Positions 36,600-48,869 of a DNA stretch of 64,000 bases are shown here, piece by piece; the stretch's first letter is position 1; the number at the start of each line of letters is the position of its first letter. The DNA lies in NCBI GenBank assembly GCA_008973525.1, contig WACJ01000503.1, positions 744,001 to 808,000 of the forward strand. Reading direction: 5' to 3'. Both the position numbers and the translations under genes were made by a program. The notes below the pieces were generated by a model. That model was not told where the DNA came from and did no database searches. It was given only the letters and a program-made list of their open reading frames with translations. This stretch comes from Stenopsyche tienmushanensis (taxonomy: Eukaryota; Arthropoda; Insecta; Trichoptera; Stenopsychidae).

Positions 36600-37060
36600 T
36601 TGCCCCTACGTAATATTCTCGAATTGAAGTTCGGATTGTTGATTTTGACGTTCATAACGGCAAATTGTTTGCAGCGTTGATTATTACGACCGTTAGCACA
36701 GTAACTTAAATTGTCTTAGTATAACAATTAAACTTTACGACGGGATTGTTTGCATTACAGAAGGACGCCTACATGCTTCCCAGCGTCAATTGCGAAAGCT
36801 CGAACTCGAAACGCAGAAAGTTGTCGTCGGAGCTTTCACCACCGGGGCCCAAATAAGGCAGCACAAAAGCTGTAGTTGGCTGTAAACATTGCTATCCTTT
36901 ACGTGGGGTTAAAAGCGTCCAGTCGCGCGAACTTCCCAGCTAATTCATTGAACATTTTCCGAAGAATCCTTTTGGGCCAGGGCCAAAGCCTTTGTGAACC
37001 ACCGGTCATCGTGCAATTAAACATCTCCAACTTGGACCCAAAATCAAGTTAATTTATCTA
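36600..37060. other. GC-richer unique block with open frames
   Basis: About 460 bp markedly less AT-rich than the flanks, just beyond the Tigger element. An acceptor-like GGATTGTTTGCATTACAG ends at 36760. All three forward frames stay open for at least 30 codons after it. Frame 1 begins KDAYMLPSVNCES, contains SKRRKLSS and stops at 36854-36856. Openness of all three frames argues that composition, rather than coding, explains it. It may be a regulatory element or an unrecognised last exon. Confidence 0.3.
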
Positions 37061-38787
37061 TAGGTGGCTATTAACAAATAGCATCACTTGTGCTGTCTAT
37101 ATTAGGGCCAACATACAAGCATTCCTTCTCTACTTCTTGCTAACAGAATATATTTTATTGTGATGGCAAATCGTAAACATACACTTTTCTGTCACTCAAC
37201 ACTTTTAATATTATTCATAAATATGATTTAAATATCAAGCATCCAATATTTTTAATATATGAATGCATTTTAAAATTTTGAGCTTGAAGAAATTTACATA
37301 GGTTGATCAGATTTATAAAATTTAATCTCATATCTGATTCAGTATTTGTAAGAAGCTTTTTGATGAAATGTTTCATATGGTGATTTCATATTGTTCTCCA
37401 TATATTATTTAGTTAGAATGCGATTATTAATGATCATTAGAGTGTCATTAATATAAAATTACATATGAATGAGTGTCGCTAATCAATCACATATGGTCAA
37501 ACTAGAATAAGATCATTTGTATATTTTACATAGATTCTATAAGAGGTTTGAAGTTGTTTTTATTATAATTTGCTAATAAATCATTTGTAATTAACCCTGC
37601 CCGGTTTTATTGAAACAAATAAGTTATAATTTATTAGTAAATTAATATTTCCAATCTCTCAAATCTATTTGATATGTTACATTGATTTCTTTCAAAAATC
37701 TAGATTTAATGACGCTTATAATAGAAATCTAGTTCAAAAACTAACTCTTTAATACGGATTTCATCGACCTAGGTTCCGTGGAGCCCTTAGATTTCAGGAA
37801 ATTTCTGAAAGGATAATATGAATAATAGAAAATAATAAATTGTGCTCAATAAAAATAAATCATAGATAAATTTTATTTTATCAAAACAATTATTTATATT
37901 CACTTTTTTAAGAAACAACTCTAGAAGAACAAGGTTAATCGATATACATTTTAAATTCTTATCCAAAAACGTTCAACGTTTCAAATCAACTTGGATAGTC
38001 TTTCACATATATTTAATGTAACATATTTAAGATCTTTTCTATAGTAATTGTTAAATAGTGAAATATCTATGAATGAGTATAGTAATACTATATTTATTTT
38101 AAAGTGGTATTTAATAACTTGTTATAAATCAGCTTACCGGATTTATTAATGATATAATATTTGCTTTTTTTGGTCAATCATTTTTTCACAATCTATGACT
38201 ACAATCGGGAAAATAAAATACAAATTATATAAATATGTAATCTTTCGAATACAGAAAATTGTAAATAGGCGTCCATATTCAATTTTGTATAATTTGCTTA
38301 TGTAGCTTAATTACAAAAGCATCCCTAATGTGTATAACATTAATGAATTCTATTAATACCGTTCTTATGTATGTCGTAGATTATTTTAAAAATAAGAAAG
38401 CCTATTTTTAATTCGTCAAAAATTAGTCAGGTATGCTAAAACCCTTCTCCGCCCGTTCGTCTATTTTAGACCCATTTTCCTACATTACCCGACTTATTTA
38501 TAAAGTAAGTCTCACGAAAATACTCTTTTAAAAAATATATTTTTAATTACATCAAGTGGCTCAAAGAGAATGTCCCCGAGTACCACAACCTTTCGCGCTA
38601 ACATCAAAACGACCTTTCTAAGATTAAGCCACTATGGCAATTATACGTGAGTAAACCCTTTTAAGGCTCCCGAAATAAACGCACGTCTCTATATACACCC
38701 AAATCCTATCTCGCTTTAAAACAGGTCAAGTTTATAAATAAAGCAAGTCTGCCTGGAATTAATATGTATGCTTTGTGTTTGTTTCAG

Positions 38788-38876
38788 CTGTCTCAATCGG
38801 GCAGATATTATAAAGGTGTTCGACGGTCGGACCTCCAATGCGCCGGCAATCACCGTACTGTGTAATGAAGGATCAG
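38788..38876 (+). CDS. CUB-domain protein exon 3 (Sol-1-like)
   Basis: An 89-nt exon with acceptor TTTGTTTCAG and donor GTACAAAG, a weaker donor than its neighbours. It enters in phase 2, making serine at the junction, and leaves in phase 1. It encodes the third CUB cysteine in SCLNRADIIKVFDGRT, where the pattern of aspartate, hydrophobics and FDG is diagnostic of CUB domains, and the fourth cysteine in ITVLCNEGS. Together with exons 1, 2 and 4 it makes a complete four-cysteine CUB domain. An open frame reading through the donor continues to 38977, but intron retention is not needed to explain it. Confidence 0.9.
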
Positions 38877-39302
38877 GTACAAAGGATATTACATTATTAA
38901 ATATTTTTATTTATATTAGATCTTCTAAGCATATAATAAGAAACCGAATATCTTGGTTTGAATTTTTACGTATATGAAAATTATCATAAACTTGATAGCT
39001 AAACGGGCTTAAAAATCGATATGGTATACGAGAACTTGCCATGCAAGGTTAGTGTTTTGGAATGAATTCCCAATGTTTTAACAACGTTGAAAAATAACCT
39101 CAACAAGTGAAAGCTAAAGTTTAATTAAATTCACAATTGAGTTATTCTATTAATCAAATACCACTAAAATGATGCAAATTGCTGTAAATCACAATCTGCA
39201 CACCACTCTGATAATTGGAATATAATAATATAATAGTCTTTAAAAAATAATGATTAAAGGATCTATATACACAAAAACTTTGCATAATGCTCTGATGAAT
39301 CA

Positions 39303-40113
39303 TTAACCTATTAAGTGGGCGGGGCGTATATATACGTCCAACGTAAACTGCATCGAAATTGATTAGGACGTGTATATACGTCTTCGAAATATATGTTGTG
39401 TCCTAAAGCAGGCGGGACTTTTTTTTTTGTTTAACGAATGTGTGAGTTGTCGATACATGTTTTGACATGAATTTAAGATAGGTAGCAAATTGGTTGCATT
39501 TCGCTATTGGGTTGGGGGTGGATGTGTACTTAGTAAACGGTGACTAGTAGTATAAGGTAAAATTCAAAGGCAAATTTATAGTTTTAAAATGGAAGGACAA
39601 AAAAGACGTATTGATGCTCAATTCAGACAACAAAATAAAAAGTCAACCTATGCCATAAAAAAACAGCATTACACCTAAACCCTCACGCTTGGTTGAAAGG
39701 CTTTTTTCAAAGAACAAATGAAACGGAGCTAAAGCCAGGAAATGTCGAGTTTAATACAAAAAAGGGAAAGAATCTACATACTGGTGTCCGGATTGTGAGG
39801 TAGCACTACGTGTGAACAACTGTTTTAAAATATTTTTAATTAAAATTATATTTAATTTTTTTAAACTCTATTTTTCCATTTTCTTTATGTGCCTTGTTTT
39901 GTATTTGTTAACTTCTCTATATGTTTATGTATCTAAATAAATAAATAAAATATACGTTTCATTGATTTTTTTATAAATTCTAAGCATCATTAAAAAAATT
40001 ATACTATGAACGCACGCCAGGTGGGCGGGACGTATATATACGTCCTAATGAAAATGTGCGCGCCCACTGTATGTTGCGTTATTGAAAAGGAACTTCCTCG
40101 CCTAACAGGTTAA
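39303..40113 (+). mobile_element. Internally deleted piggyBac-type element
   Basis: TTAA at 39303-39306 and 40110-40113 bound the element, as expected for piggyBac target duplication. The left end TTAACCTATTAAG and the complemented right end TTAACCTGTTAGG form short inverted repeats. Subterminal palindromes GTATATATAC within GGGCGG...CGTCC contexts occur near both ends (about 39322-39338 and 40028-40044), with a related GACGTGTATATACGTC at 39367-39382. An internal remnant of the transposase C-terminus fixes the orientation as +. At 811 bp it is about one third of a full element. Confidence 0.88.
39589..39862 (+). pseudogene. PiggyBac transposase C-terminal remnant
   Basis: It reads, with a frame change and stops, from about 39589. 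Near 39675 comes PSRLVERLFSKNK, then ARKCRV, then KGKESTYWCPDCEVALRVNN ending in CFKIF at about 39760-39830. The pattern KCRV...TYWCPDC...CF is the cysteine-rich C-terminal domain of piggyBac transposases, which binds the transposon ends. The catalytic core is absent, so this copy cannot move itself. Confidence 0.8.
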
Positions 40114-40794
40114 TAACTGTTTCTCAGACATTCCCAGACAAAGAAAATGAAACCAATTGTAGCTCATGCATGTAGTTGATCGTACTATTGATTACACATA
40201 TGTACAAATTCAAACTTTTTTTGCTCTTTTGATCTCATTTGAAATAATTCGTGATTTTTTTTTTAATTTGTAAATATTTTGTTTTAGTTACTAGTATTTT
40301 GCAAAGCCCTTTTATAAAATAACTGATTAATTTTATGCAAAATTCATGTTGTCGTGCAAAATTGACTGTTAATATAGTGGTTCGAATCACCTCATATTCG
40401 CTATTCATTATGATTCAATTCAATTAGCTTGTAAACATAAAAAAATGTTTTTTTGACAAATATTAAGTAATATGGTTAATCTTTACATACATTTGTTATG
40501 GAATCTCGAATTTTAAAGCCATTTCAATTTATGCTATTTTCGCTGTGTTCTAATATACAAATTTATTACACCCAATGGTGAGATTTCATTTGATTCCACA
40601 GCGATTAAGGGATGAATGGAATTGTCAAAAGGAAAATATTTTTATTTTCGTTTGAGGAGTGTATAAATGGAATTAAAAATAAATTAGAAGCAAAGGGGTT
40701 AAGCGGGAGCTTAAACATTTTTTAAATTGAATCCGGAATTGTAGGTAGTGCAAGTTTATTTGATTTTAATTAAACGCGAGCTTTTTAATTTCAG

Positions 40795-40917
40795 AGCTGG
40801 AAGTGTTATCCACGGGATCTGATCTCTTTATAGAATTTACGGCCAATTCTGATTGGCCGGGTCAAGGCTTTAAGGCGAGTTTCCAATTTCAACCCCTAGA
40901 AGAAACGAGCACTTCAG
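40795..40917 (+). CDS. CUB-domain protein exon 4 (Sol-1-like), end of the CUB domain
   Basis: A 123-nt exon with acceptor TAATTTCAG and donor GTAAGT, phase 1 at both ends. It encodes LEVLSTGSDLFIEFTANSDW followed by PGQGFKASFQFQPLEE. The segment DLFIEF...GQGFKASFQF is the canonical last two strands of a CUB domain. It then passes into a polar tail, ETSTSG, that starts the linker. The exact wording EFTANSDWPGQGFKA is, from memory, highly conserved in insect Sol-1-like proteins, which is the strongest support for that name. Confidence 0.9.
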
Positions 40918-42989
40918 GTAAGTCGTACAAATTTTTATTAAATTGTCAATAATATAAAAACCCGCAAGCTAAGATTGTGACTATGGTAAATGTACGCCTT
41001 AAACGTTTTGCACATATTTGTCGTCCAGCACAGTTTGCTGCTGGTAATTTTGCACAAAAAAATAAATCTCATAAACAAAAATGTGAAGCACACATATTGC
41101 AATGGAATGTTCACGTCCCGTTAGAATTCAGATGAAATTTCATGTAAATATTGATAAACCCTTCGAAGAGGAAGTATATGTTGAGTAACAAATTGTTCGT
41201 ACGGTATGTCTACATTATACTACATAGGGAAAATTTAAATCGCCCCCGGGCTAAAGCAATAGTTTATATTTACATAACTGAGCATATTATATAATATTTA
41301 ATATAATATTTTAACTTTGGCATAGAAGCAACCCTACAAACACGTATGCTATTTATAACCTCGTGTGTGGGCATTTTAATGTCATCCCTTAAAAGTTCCA
41401 AGGAAATTCTTTCAAAATTATGCAGCCCTAAATAAATTGAAACTCTTTTTTACCTACTAATCTAAATAGTGCTAGTTTTTAAATATAATTTAACCCTACA
41501 TGTATGGAACCCTATTATTAAACAACTAACATTTTTAAAAGTTATGACTCTTTTTTCGTTTAATATCGATTTCTATAATATTCTAAGCAATGACAAGTAT
41601 TTACATAATTATATGAATGTAGTTCATGGCTAAGTAGATTTTATTATATTTAATGTATGCTAAAATGCTTCTTTAACGAACTCAAGATCCGGCAAAAAGC
41701 TCCTCAGCTAAGTAAATATTATGATATAAATTTTGCTATTTTATTCAATATCTTTCAACTGAATCCGGGTTAATATGTGGACAAATTATGGATATATTCA
41801 AAGCGCATCCCTTATTTCATAGCACTAATAAAAGTTACATACAAGTATTACAATAATATAGCTTCGCTTACTGTACCGCACAGTATTAGCATATCAAGCA
41901 CCGGTAAAGATGAAAAATATGATGAAAGAATATACTCGTAAAAATTTGCTGCGGAAAATTCTATGCCTCCAAGTTATTACATGGTAGAAAAATTTTATAG
42001 GTTTTATAAAAAAAAAAGTTCTCGTAATCCGCCCAAACTGTCCATCACAATATCCTCAGAGCACTTGTAACCGATTTCGATTCGGCTTTATCCACTGCTT
42101 TATAACTGAAACCACTCGGAAAATTCTTCCGCGAGCAACCGAAGCGATAAAGCCTGCATTACACCAGCATAGCTCATCGGTTTTTCCGAAGAACGCTAAA
42201 TTACATTATTAAAAGCGCCCTATCCGTTTAAGCGAAGTATTTATGTATTCGGGCTATTTATACAAGTTTAGGGGTTGCATCTGATGCAAGGCAAAGATAA
42301 CAGCAATAAACATTTCCCTCTGTTTTATGCGGTGATTTGCAATTGCACGCGATGAAAATTATGCATTCGTTATTCTGTACGTCTGCCAAAAGGTGTGGCT
42401 TTGGCAATAAAAAGTTTGAAGTATTGCCATTGCAATGGTGGATTCACCATTTTGACCATTTTCACCAATGACCAAACGAGTTTTAATTCTATTAAATTCA
42501 CTAAGATACAATATAACAAATAATATACACGTCAATCGATTGAATAACGCTCACGTATAGAGGAAGCATTTCATATAGAAAAAATAGATTTAATAATCAA
42601 TATTGTCCAATAGTGTTAAGTCTTAAAGAAATTAAGCAGGTTGATAAATATAAATATTCAGATGAGAAGTTTTTAGACAATAGTAAATAAGAGGCATTGT
42701 ATAAAAACGTATGTCAAAGATATTAATTAGATTAAATTTAAATTAATCGCAAATTTAAATCTTTGGTATTAAAGTGCATCCTATCTGGCACTGTGCATAG
42801 CGCATCTGGCAAAATGTGTTTTTATAACATAATCATCTAAATGGACCATGATATTAGAGCATAGTTATGCAATAAGATTTCTTGATGGCTGAATTAATAG
42901 GGTGGCACCAATGATACTCCTGGTCGTGATAGGATCTTCAAATCGTTATGCAATCAGATCACCAAAGAAAAACGAATAGTTTTTAATTA

Positions 42990-43280
42990 TTGATGTTTGG
43001 AAATTTCACTCATGAAACAGAATATTCTCCTGCAATGTTGAGATGATTTAATTTTTAGTCGATCAGATGCACCATCATCAACTTCTCAGATTTATTCAGT
43101 AGCATTGAAATAGTAAGATTGTTCATAGAATTGATGTATATTATAAGGGATAGAATTTAGTTTTGATTTATACTTCCATCTCCCAAATTTGTTGTTATGA
43201 TGAACATTTTTTTCACAATCTGTTTTTGAAAGAGAACCATTATAATAAGAATCCAGGATTTCGTTATACCATACACTTGA
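42990..43280 (-). repeat. SINE family 1 copy
   Basis: CATCTCCCAAATTTGTTG, TTTTTTTCACAATCTG, GAGAACCATTATAATAAGAA and TCCAGGATTTCGTTATACCA match the copy at 13380-13670 in order. Read on the minus strand this starts with TGGTATAACGAAATCCTGGA, the degraded tRNA-like head. Confidence 0.55.
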
Positions 43281-44984
43281 ACGCTTGATACATGTATTAT
43301 ATTTAGGGACATGAAATCAATCCGCATTATTAAAACTGATGTCTTAATATGAGTCGGAAAAATGCCTTAATATATAAAAATAATTCAAATTACAAAATAG
43401 AGATTGATATATCTTGTTTATGAAACACTTGACATTTTTTTAAATTTATTTAGCATTCCCACGAAATCGTAACCGACAAACAGATTATGCATTAACGCCA
43501 ATATTTATTATTTTATATCCATCTATATCTGACTGATGATGATTATGAGTGTAGATATTATATTGAGAAAAAAATTGCTCAGCATAAACAGTTTCAGCAT
43601 AAAACCACAGGTTACACTTAATAAAATTATTTCGAGAAATTGTTGCAGGCTGGAGCGCTACTCAATTTTTCAGACATTTTCACTGGGAACATGGTTGTGA
43701 AATAATGGCGCAATAACGTGATTACGGATCGCTAACACGCGGTTATTCTAATGCATATGCAGCTCGAAAGTCTGGTTCTCAAGACGTGTAATTTCGCCTT
43801 ATACAGCCCACATCTTACGCCATGTTTATATTTGCACGCGATGAACTTTACACTGTACGAAACTTATTAATGCCTTAGACTGCAGAAAAGCAATATCGCT
43901 TCTTAATTTCCGGGTGGCAACTTCCGAGAAACGAAAATGTGAAATATAAATGCCTGTATAGATTGGCTTTGCCGACTACGGTGACATGAGCATTCCCACA
44001 AAATTAATTATGCACAAGTTGCTTATAAAGTAAGGCTACCTTGGGAGCGATACTGTTTTGATATTGCGCCAATGGAAAATACAAATTTTGCTCAAAAATA
44101 TTTTGCTTCCTTGCCAATTCACCAAAGTAATTAATTCGTAAATTATTTAAAATGCAACAAATACAAATCTGTCGTTGAACTATGATTTGACCTTTTTCGT
44201 GGAAGTGATTCCCAAAATATATCGCAAACTACTGCATTTGAGGTAGTTAATTCGTCTGAACACTAACCAATTCACTTGCAAATGGAGGGCTTTCAACTTT
44301 CAACAAAGCTCATACTGGTTAAGCACTAGATAAGTACTCGACTAGTTCAGTATTACTTATTCTACTTGCTTGATAAAGGGTTCACATACACAGGATATAC
44401 TTCTTCTTACTATATCAAACCCGTATTTAAACATAGTTGATCTTCATAAAATAACATGGATATAGACTATTAAGGAGCAAGATATCTCTTACAGGCTTAT
44501 AAAAGGGATCTGCAAATAAATCGAAATAAAAAAAAACTCCTTCGAGAAGTATATATGAATTCAAATCGTTCAACTCTTAATTTACCACATTTTAATTTTT
44601 AATAATGTCTTTAAGCATTTAATACGTGACACACGGCGCATGCCACGATGGACATTCTGCAAAATCAATTTGAGAGCATGATTATCCTGCGTGTCGACGA
44701 TGTGAACTGGCCACCGAGATCGTGAGATTTAACGCCTTTAAACTCCTTCACTTAAATCACAGATCTATGCATATAAGAAACATGATATACGCCATCCATC
44801 AAATTCAGCCAGATTTGTGCAAGAAAGTCATCGAAAATTGAACTCCCGAATACACACCGCAGTGTATTTTTATTTGGGATGGCTTTTAAAGGAACCCCCT
44901 TTTATGAGACCATTGCCAACCATTTTGACATGGTTTTTCATTGCACGTATGTGTTTTTAAAAATGTGGTCGTCAGACACACGTC

Positions 44985-45051
44985 CTGTAGGATTCGAACC
45001 CAAAATGGTTGAGTTACGAGTCCAACCGCTTAACTGCGAGACTATCTACAG
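44985..45051 (-). repeat. tRNA-like unit of a second SINE family
   Basis: On the minus strand CTGTAG and CTACAG pair as a 6-bp acceptor-like stem. Between them lie TAGTCTCGCAGTTAAGCGG (A-box-like), an anticodon-like loop ACTCGTAACTC and GGGTTCGAATCC (B box). At 67 bases it lacks a proper variable region and a full anticodon stem, so it is not a functional tRNA gene. A near copy lies at 56139-56190. Confidence 0.6.
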
Positions 45052-46559
45052 CCTATAATGTCAATGAAGATTCATAGCAATATATTTTATATTAGTAAAA
45101 CACTTATATGAATTGTTTCCATAAAACAAAATTTTATAAGTTTTTAATATGCATGCTTCGGAAATTAAATTCTGAAGCGTTCCCACAGATAGTGAATAAA
45201 CAAACATGCATGCGATACATTTTATAGCTAGGGATTAATCAATATATTCAAAAAAAGGGATCGCTAAAAGCCACCTCAAAAAAAAAAAAAAAAATTAATC
45301 AATAGTATCTTTAAAATTTACGTCTAAAATAAATAGGAATATATAATAGTTTTGCAGTAAAAGATCTATGATCTGTTTTGGATATAATTATATGTTTTTA
45401 TTAATTCGTCAAATATTTTCGTTTTGATGGTAAACATTTGGAACAATGAAATATTTATCTCGCGTTTGAATTTCATGAGATGAAAATATATTTTTGTATT
45501 GACCTAACGACTGAGTTTGCAACTTTGCTCCAATGCAGATATTGCTTGACCTTTTAGCAGCGGCCTGTGCTTAAATCGTATTCGATAAGGCTATTTATGG
45601 ACAATTAAAACGATATTTTTGTTTATCCAAGGGAGATAATATGTTTATATTATTGTGTACGACATCGAATAATATTTTATTCTTCCGGTGCGGCTTCCGG
45701 ATAAATATGCAAACAATCCCCCGATTAAGAGAAACATGAAAAATATCTGCAAAGCGGAAGATAACACAGCCTCCGGGAGAGCAGAGTAAAATTCCCTACC
45801 TAAAATGAAATCAATGAGCGGGAATCTTAATTGAAAACGAATTCCATCAAATTTACATTTTTTTCTTTATTAAAACAACTCGCAATGAAACCCTCCGAGC
45901 TTTTTTTGTAAATAAAAAAATATCTGAATTGTGCGGCCTTGGGGCTTACAAGATGTAAACTTTGTGGGTTTTAATTAAAAGATGTTTTAACAGAACGACA
46001 AAAAAGTAATTTGAATTAAATGCCGCAGAAGGGTTATTCTTTCGTGAAATTTACTTAATAGAAAACGAAAACGTGTAAAAGGCTTTATTAAAATCATAAT
46101 TTTTAATTTAAATTGGTGACGCCTAATGAAGCCTCCCTATCTTTGCGAACGCCTTTTTTCCGGAGCACTTCCTCGCGAATGGGTTTGGACAGTTCGATAT
46201 TTAAAAATAGTGTCATATTCAGCCCTCTTTGAATTCCCCATGGAAAAATTAATACCCACCAGAAGTATTGCAAACCTATCGAAATCATTTCCGCTCGATA
46301 AGACAGTTGGTGCCATGAGGCGAATGGCGGACGTTGAATAATTGACAACCGTGACAGTCAGAATGACTGCTTTACGGAACATTTCGTCTCGTTTAGTGAT
46401 GCCGGTTCGATAGATAAAAACAATTAGAACTCCATGATTTTTTTTAAATTTTAAAACCACCCTATCAATATTGAAAGCCCCATTTAAATTGATTTATTCA
46501 ACATAAATGTGTTCCCTAGCTATATTTTTTGTATAGGTGAAAATCTTTATTATTATCAT

Positions 46560-46880
46560 AGTACAGCCACAAACAGTCCACTGCATATGGACCTCTTCAA
46601 TATCCATTCACAGGAAGGGGTTACATCCATATCATCTGCATAATACATTAACCTCCTTATTTGCTCGATATTAAAAGTAGCATAATCTCCAAGTTTCATT
46701 TAAAACGCTCACCCAATGGGTCTCCTGAATGAACGTATCAACGGGTGCTTTCGTGACCACTCGGGAGTGTGGAAGGTTTGTAAATACTGAGCAGTTTTCC
46801 TCGAGAGACAGTGAAACAATACTCTAGACGACCTTTTTGATTTTACTGGAAAGGGCTTTCTGGAGCTATGAATTTGAATT
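46560..46880 (-). repeat. Dispersed LINE-like repeat, copy C
   Basis: It starts with a short ATTATTATCAT (complement of an ATG/GAT tail), then CAGTCCACTGCATATGG, CTTCAATATCCATTCACAGG, GCTCACCCAATGGG, CAGTTTTCCTCGAGAGACAG and GATTTTACTGGAAAGGGC. It has the same orientation as copy A (10390-10888) and is inverted relative to copy D (48870-49505). Confidence 0.65.
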
Positions 46881-47084
46881 GAAGAATTTTCAATCCCTAC
46901 ATGATCAACAACAGCCCTATAACTGAGCTAGCTCTTGTCGCAAAAGATCCTCGACGGCATTTTTCTATCAGCAGAGAGTTTCTTCATCCTGTAAATAACT
47001 ATTAGAATAGATTGTTTTGATGGTAGATGCGTGGCTAATCGCTACTTTTTCATAGATTATCTTTTATCTAATATCATTATCCTA

Positions 47085-47145
47085 ACTTAATCATATGTGG
47101 AGGGCAAATGGGAAATCACCACATGAAAAATCCTTTCTCTAGAAA
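47085..47145. repeat. Short dispersed repeat (shared with 63130-63240)
   Basis: ACTTAATCATATGTGGAGGG, AAATCACCACATG and TTTCCTATGGA line up with ACTTAATCATATGTGAAAGG, AAACCACCATGTT and ATCCTATGGAA at 63130-63215. The block around 55900-55990 is related. It is probably the tail of SINE family 1 or a separate short repeat. Confidence 0.4.
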
Positions 47146-48482
47146 AGTTTCCTATGGAGATCGCTTACATCCGATAACGGTTATGGTACCTTAAAAAGAG
47201 CAAGATTCATAATTAATATTTTATCATTTACATCAGCAAATCTCAACCATTGAATTTCTGCATAAATTTATATCATCGCGTTTATTTTAATATACGAAAT
47301 TAGTACTCCAATAAACTTCGAAAATAATAAAATGAAACACTGCTAAATAACTTTTTATGAGCGGTAATATTTACATTTCAAGTGATTCAAAATTAATTAT
47401 GACTGAAGCTGAACGCTGTATTTAAATTTTATACCGGTTTTTCCGCCACGAAAAAACTCATACGTACTATTATGGGAATAAAATGGGAAAATTCTAAAGA
47501 GAACGCGAACAAAATTGTTCGCAAAAATGTTCATAAAAATGTCTTCATTCACAACAATATTTTTTCTTTCACAATGCGACTGCTCGAATACAAAATTACA
47601 CATGCAGCATGCATAGCATTTGTGGAATCGCTTATGAATGCCGAGCGATGCAATTAAATCCATGTACCTGATGACTTTTCAGAAAACGGTCCACGAGCCA
47701 TGTTGAACTATGCCATTAGTGGTAGATTTTATGGAAATTAATTATAAATGTTGGGAGATGTAATTTGTATTAAATTCACTTTGGACAAACAGGCCGATGT
47801 GAATATTGCCATGTCGCCGGACTCAAATTAATAACGACTGACCAGATAAAATAGAATCATATAAAGTATGGAAGACATTAAATGCGCTCTATGTGGTCCA
47901 ATACTCTGAAATTTCCATATTGGCGTTATTAAATAATTTCACAAATATCGAACTGATTGATGTTGATAATTAATACAAATTTATCTCAAATTTTCATGTT
48001 ATATAATATTTTTCCGGAGACATATTATCTTTATTTTTTTTACAAATTTGTTAAAATATGAATCGATTTCAATTTAAATATTGACTATGATTATATCGAT
48101 ATTTTTTAAAACATTTTGATTCGAGGTAATCTTTGGGTGTCTATTGTTTTTTTGCAATCCCCAAGGATTACTAAGTTTAAAATATATTATAACATTGAAC
48201 AATGTGAAGAAATTTAATGTTCTCAATTTTTGCCTTGTTCGTTAAAAAAATGTTTTTCTTCGTGTATCGGAAAGATCCAATGTTTAAAAATACTATCAGT
48301 AAGTTTTATATCGATATAAATAAAATTCGCAAAGTTATAGGCCGACGAGGAGAAGCTGCGCTGCCCGAAGCTAAGGAGATGAGACACTTTAAACACGTTT
48401 TTCTCGAAACTACTTTTTCCAAGCTTACAGAAGTGATCCCACATGCTCTAGATGAGCATTCTTTATGAAATTTGGCAGGCAC

Positions 48483-48790
48483 GCATAGTGCCAGATGATA
48501 GTATACATATATTCTATTTTTATTGTATTATATGACTATCGTCCCAGTCTAACCAATTAAATAGTATTTGATTGTGCCCGATCGGCACTAAATACCGAAG
48601 TTCGAATACTTAGATGCGACAAAATTACCCCTGGTTAATACAATTTTACTAACATTTTTTGCGGCCTAACTACGTTTGATTTTATGTATTTTAACTATTG
48701 GCCACTTGACTAGTACTTATTTACAGATTAAATACTTAAATACTCTTTTAACAGCAAACTGATACTCAGTTTATCTACTATTCATTACTA
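48483..48790 (+). repeat. Left arm of a long inverted repeat
   Basis: About 300 bp that reappear, complemented, at 55450-55755. Matches include AGTGCCAGATGATAGTATA, AACCAATTAAATAGTATTTG, AGTTCGAATACTTAGATGCG, AATTACCCCTGG, ATTTTATGTATTTTAACTAT, TGGCCACTTGACTA and AAATACTCTTTTAACAGC. The two arms face each other across exons 5 and 6. It is probably an interspersed element of unknown family. Confidence 0.75.
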
Positions 48791-48869
48791 CTTTTACAAA
48801 TCATAACTTGCTTATCACTCGCTATCCCTTACATAGTTGACCTTATTTAACAATATAGAGCACGATGTA

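Larger units (their letters stand above)
3410..38787 (+). other. Intron 2 of the CUB gene, 35 kb
   Basis: A very long intron between donor GTAAGT and acceptor GTTTCAG. It holds most of the transposons in the window, listed separately. Stretches with nothing recognisable beyond AT-rich sequence include about 5.1-7.0 kb, 8.7-10.3 kb, 14.0-16.3 kb, 18.6-22.4 kb, 22.6-25.4 kb, 27.3-31.4 kb, 32.1-33.2 kb and 37.1-38.7 kb. GC-richer unique blocks at about 5900-6280, 7250-8060, 21840-22080, 24660-24860, 26330-26540, 29990-30560 and 36600-37060 are candidates for regulatory elements, but nothing in them proves it. Confidence 0.75.
38877..40794 (+). other. Intron 3 of the CUB gene
   Basis: A 1.9-kb intron, 42 percent of it a piggyBac-type element (39303-40113). 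The remainder is AT-rich sequence with nothing recognised. It ends in a pyrimidine-rich acceptor, CTTTTTAATTTCAG. Confidence 0.75.

Noticed and set aside
38768..38977. 71-codon frame starting at an ATG in the intron before exon 3
   Set aside because: It contains exon 3 in the correct frame, but the start codon is upstream of the acceptor, inside the intron; the true feature is the exon 38788-38876.
44230..44440. Third copy of the 48483-48790 inverted-repeat element
   Set aside because: Only loose similarity (GTACTC, ACTAGT, ACTTGCTT) with many gaps; not enough to call.
44985..45051. Functional tRNA gene
   Set aside because: B box and acceptor-like ends are present, but it is too short, the anticodon stem is poor, and a related copy is inserted in another SINE.
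46103..46460. Overlapping 71-, 81- and 107-codon frames on both strands
   Set aside because: Frames overlap on both strands in a GC-richer patch; none has a domain or splice context.
48217..48468. 83-codon + strand frame beginning MFSIFALFVKKMFFFV
   Set aside because: Signal-like start, but the hydrophobic core is interrupted by lysines; no homologue recognised and no flanking exons in phase.
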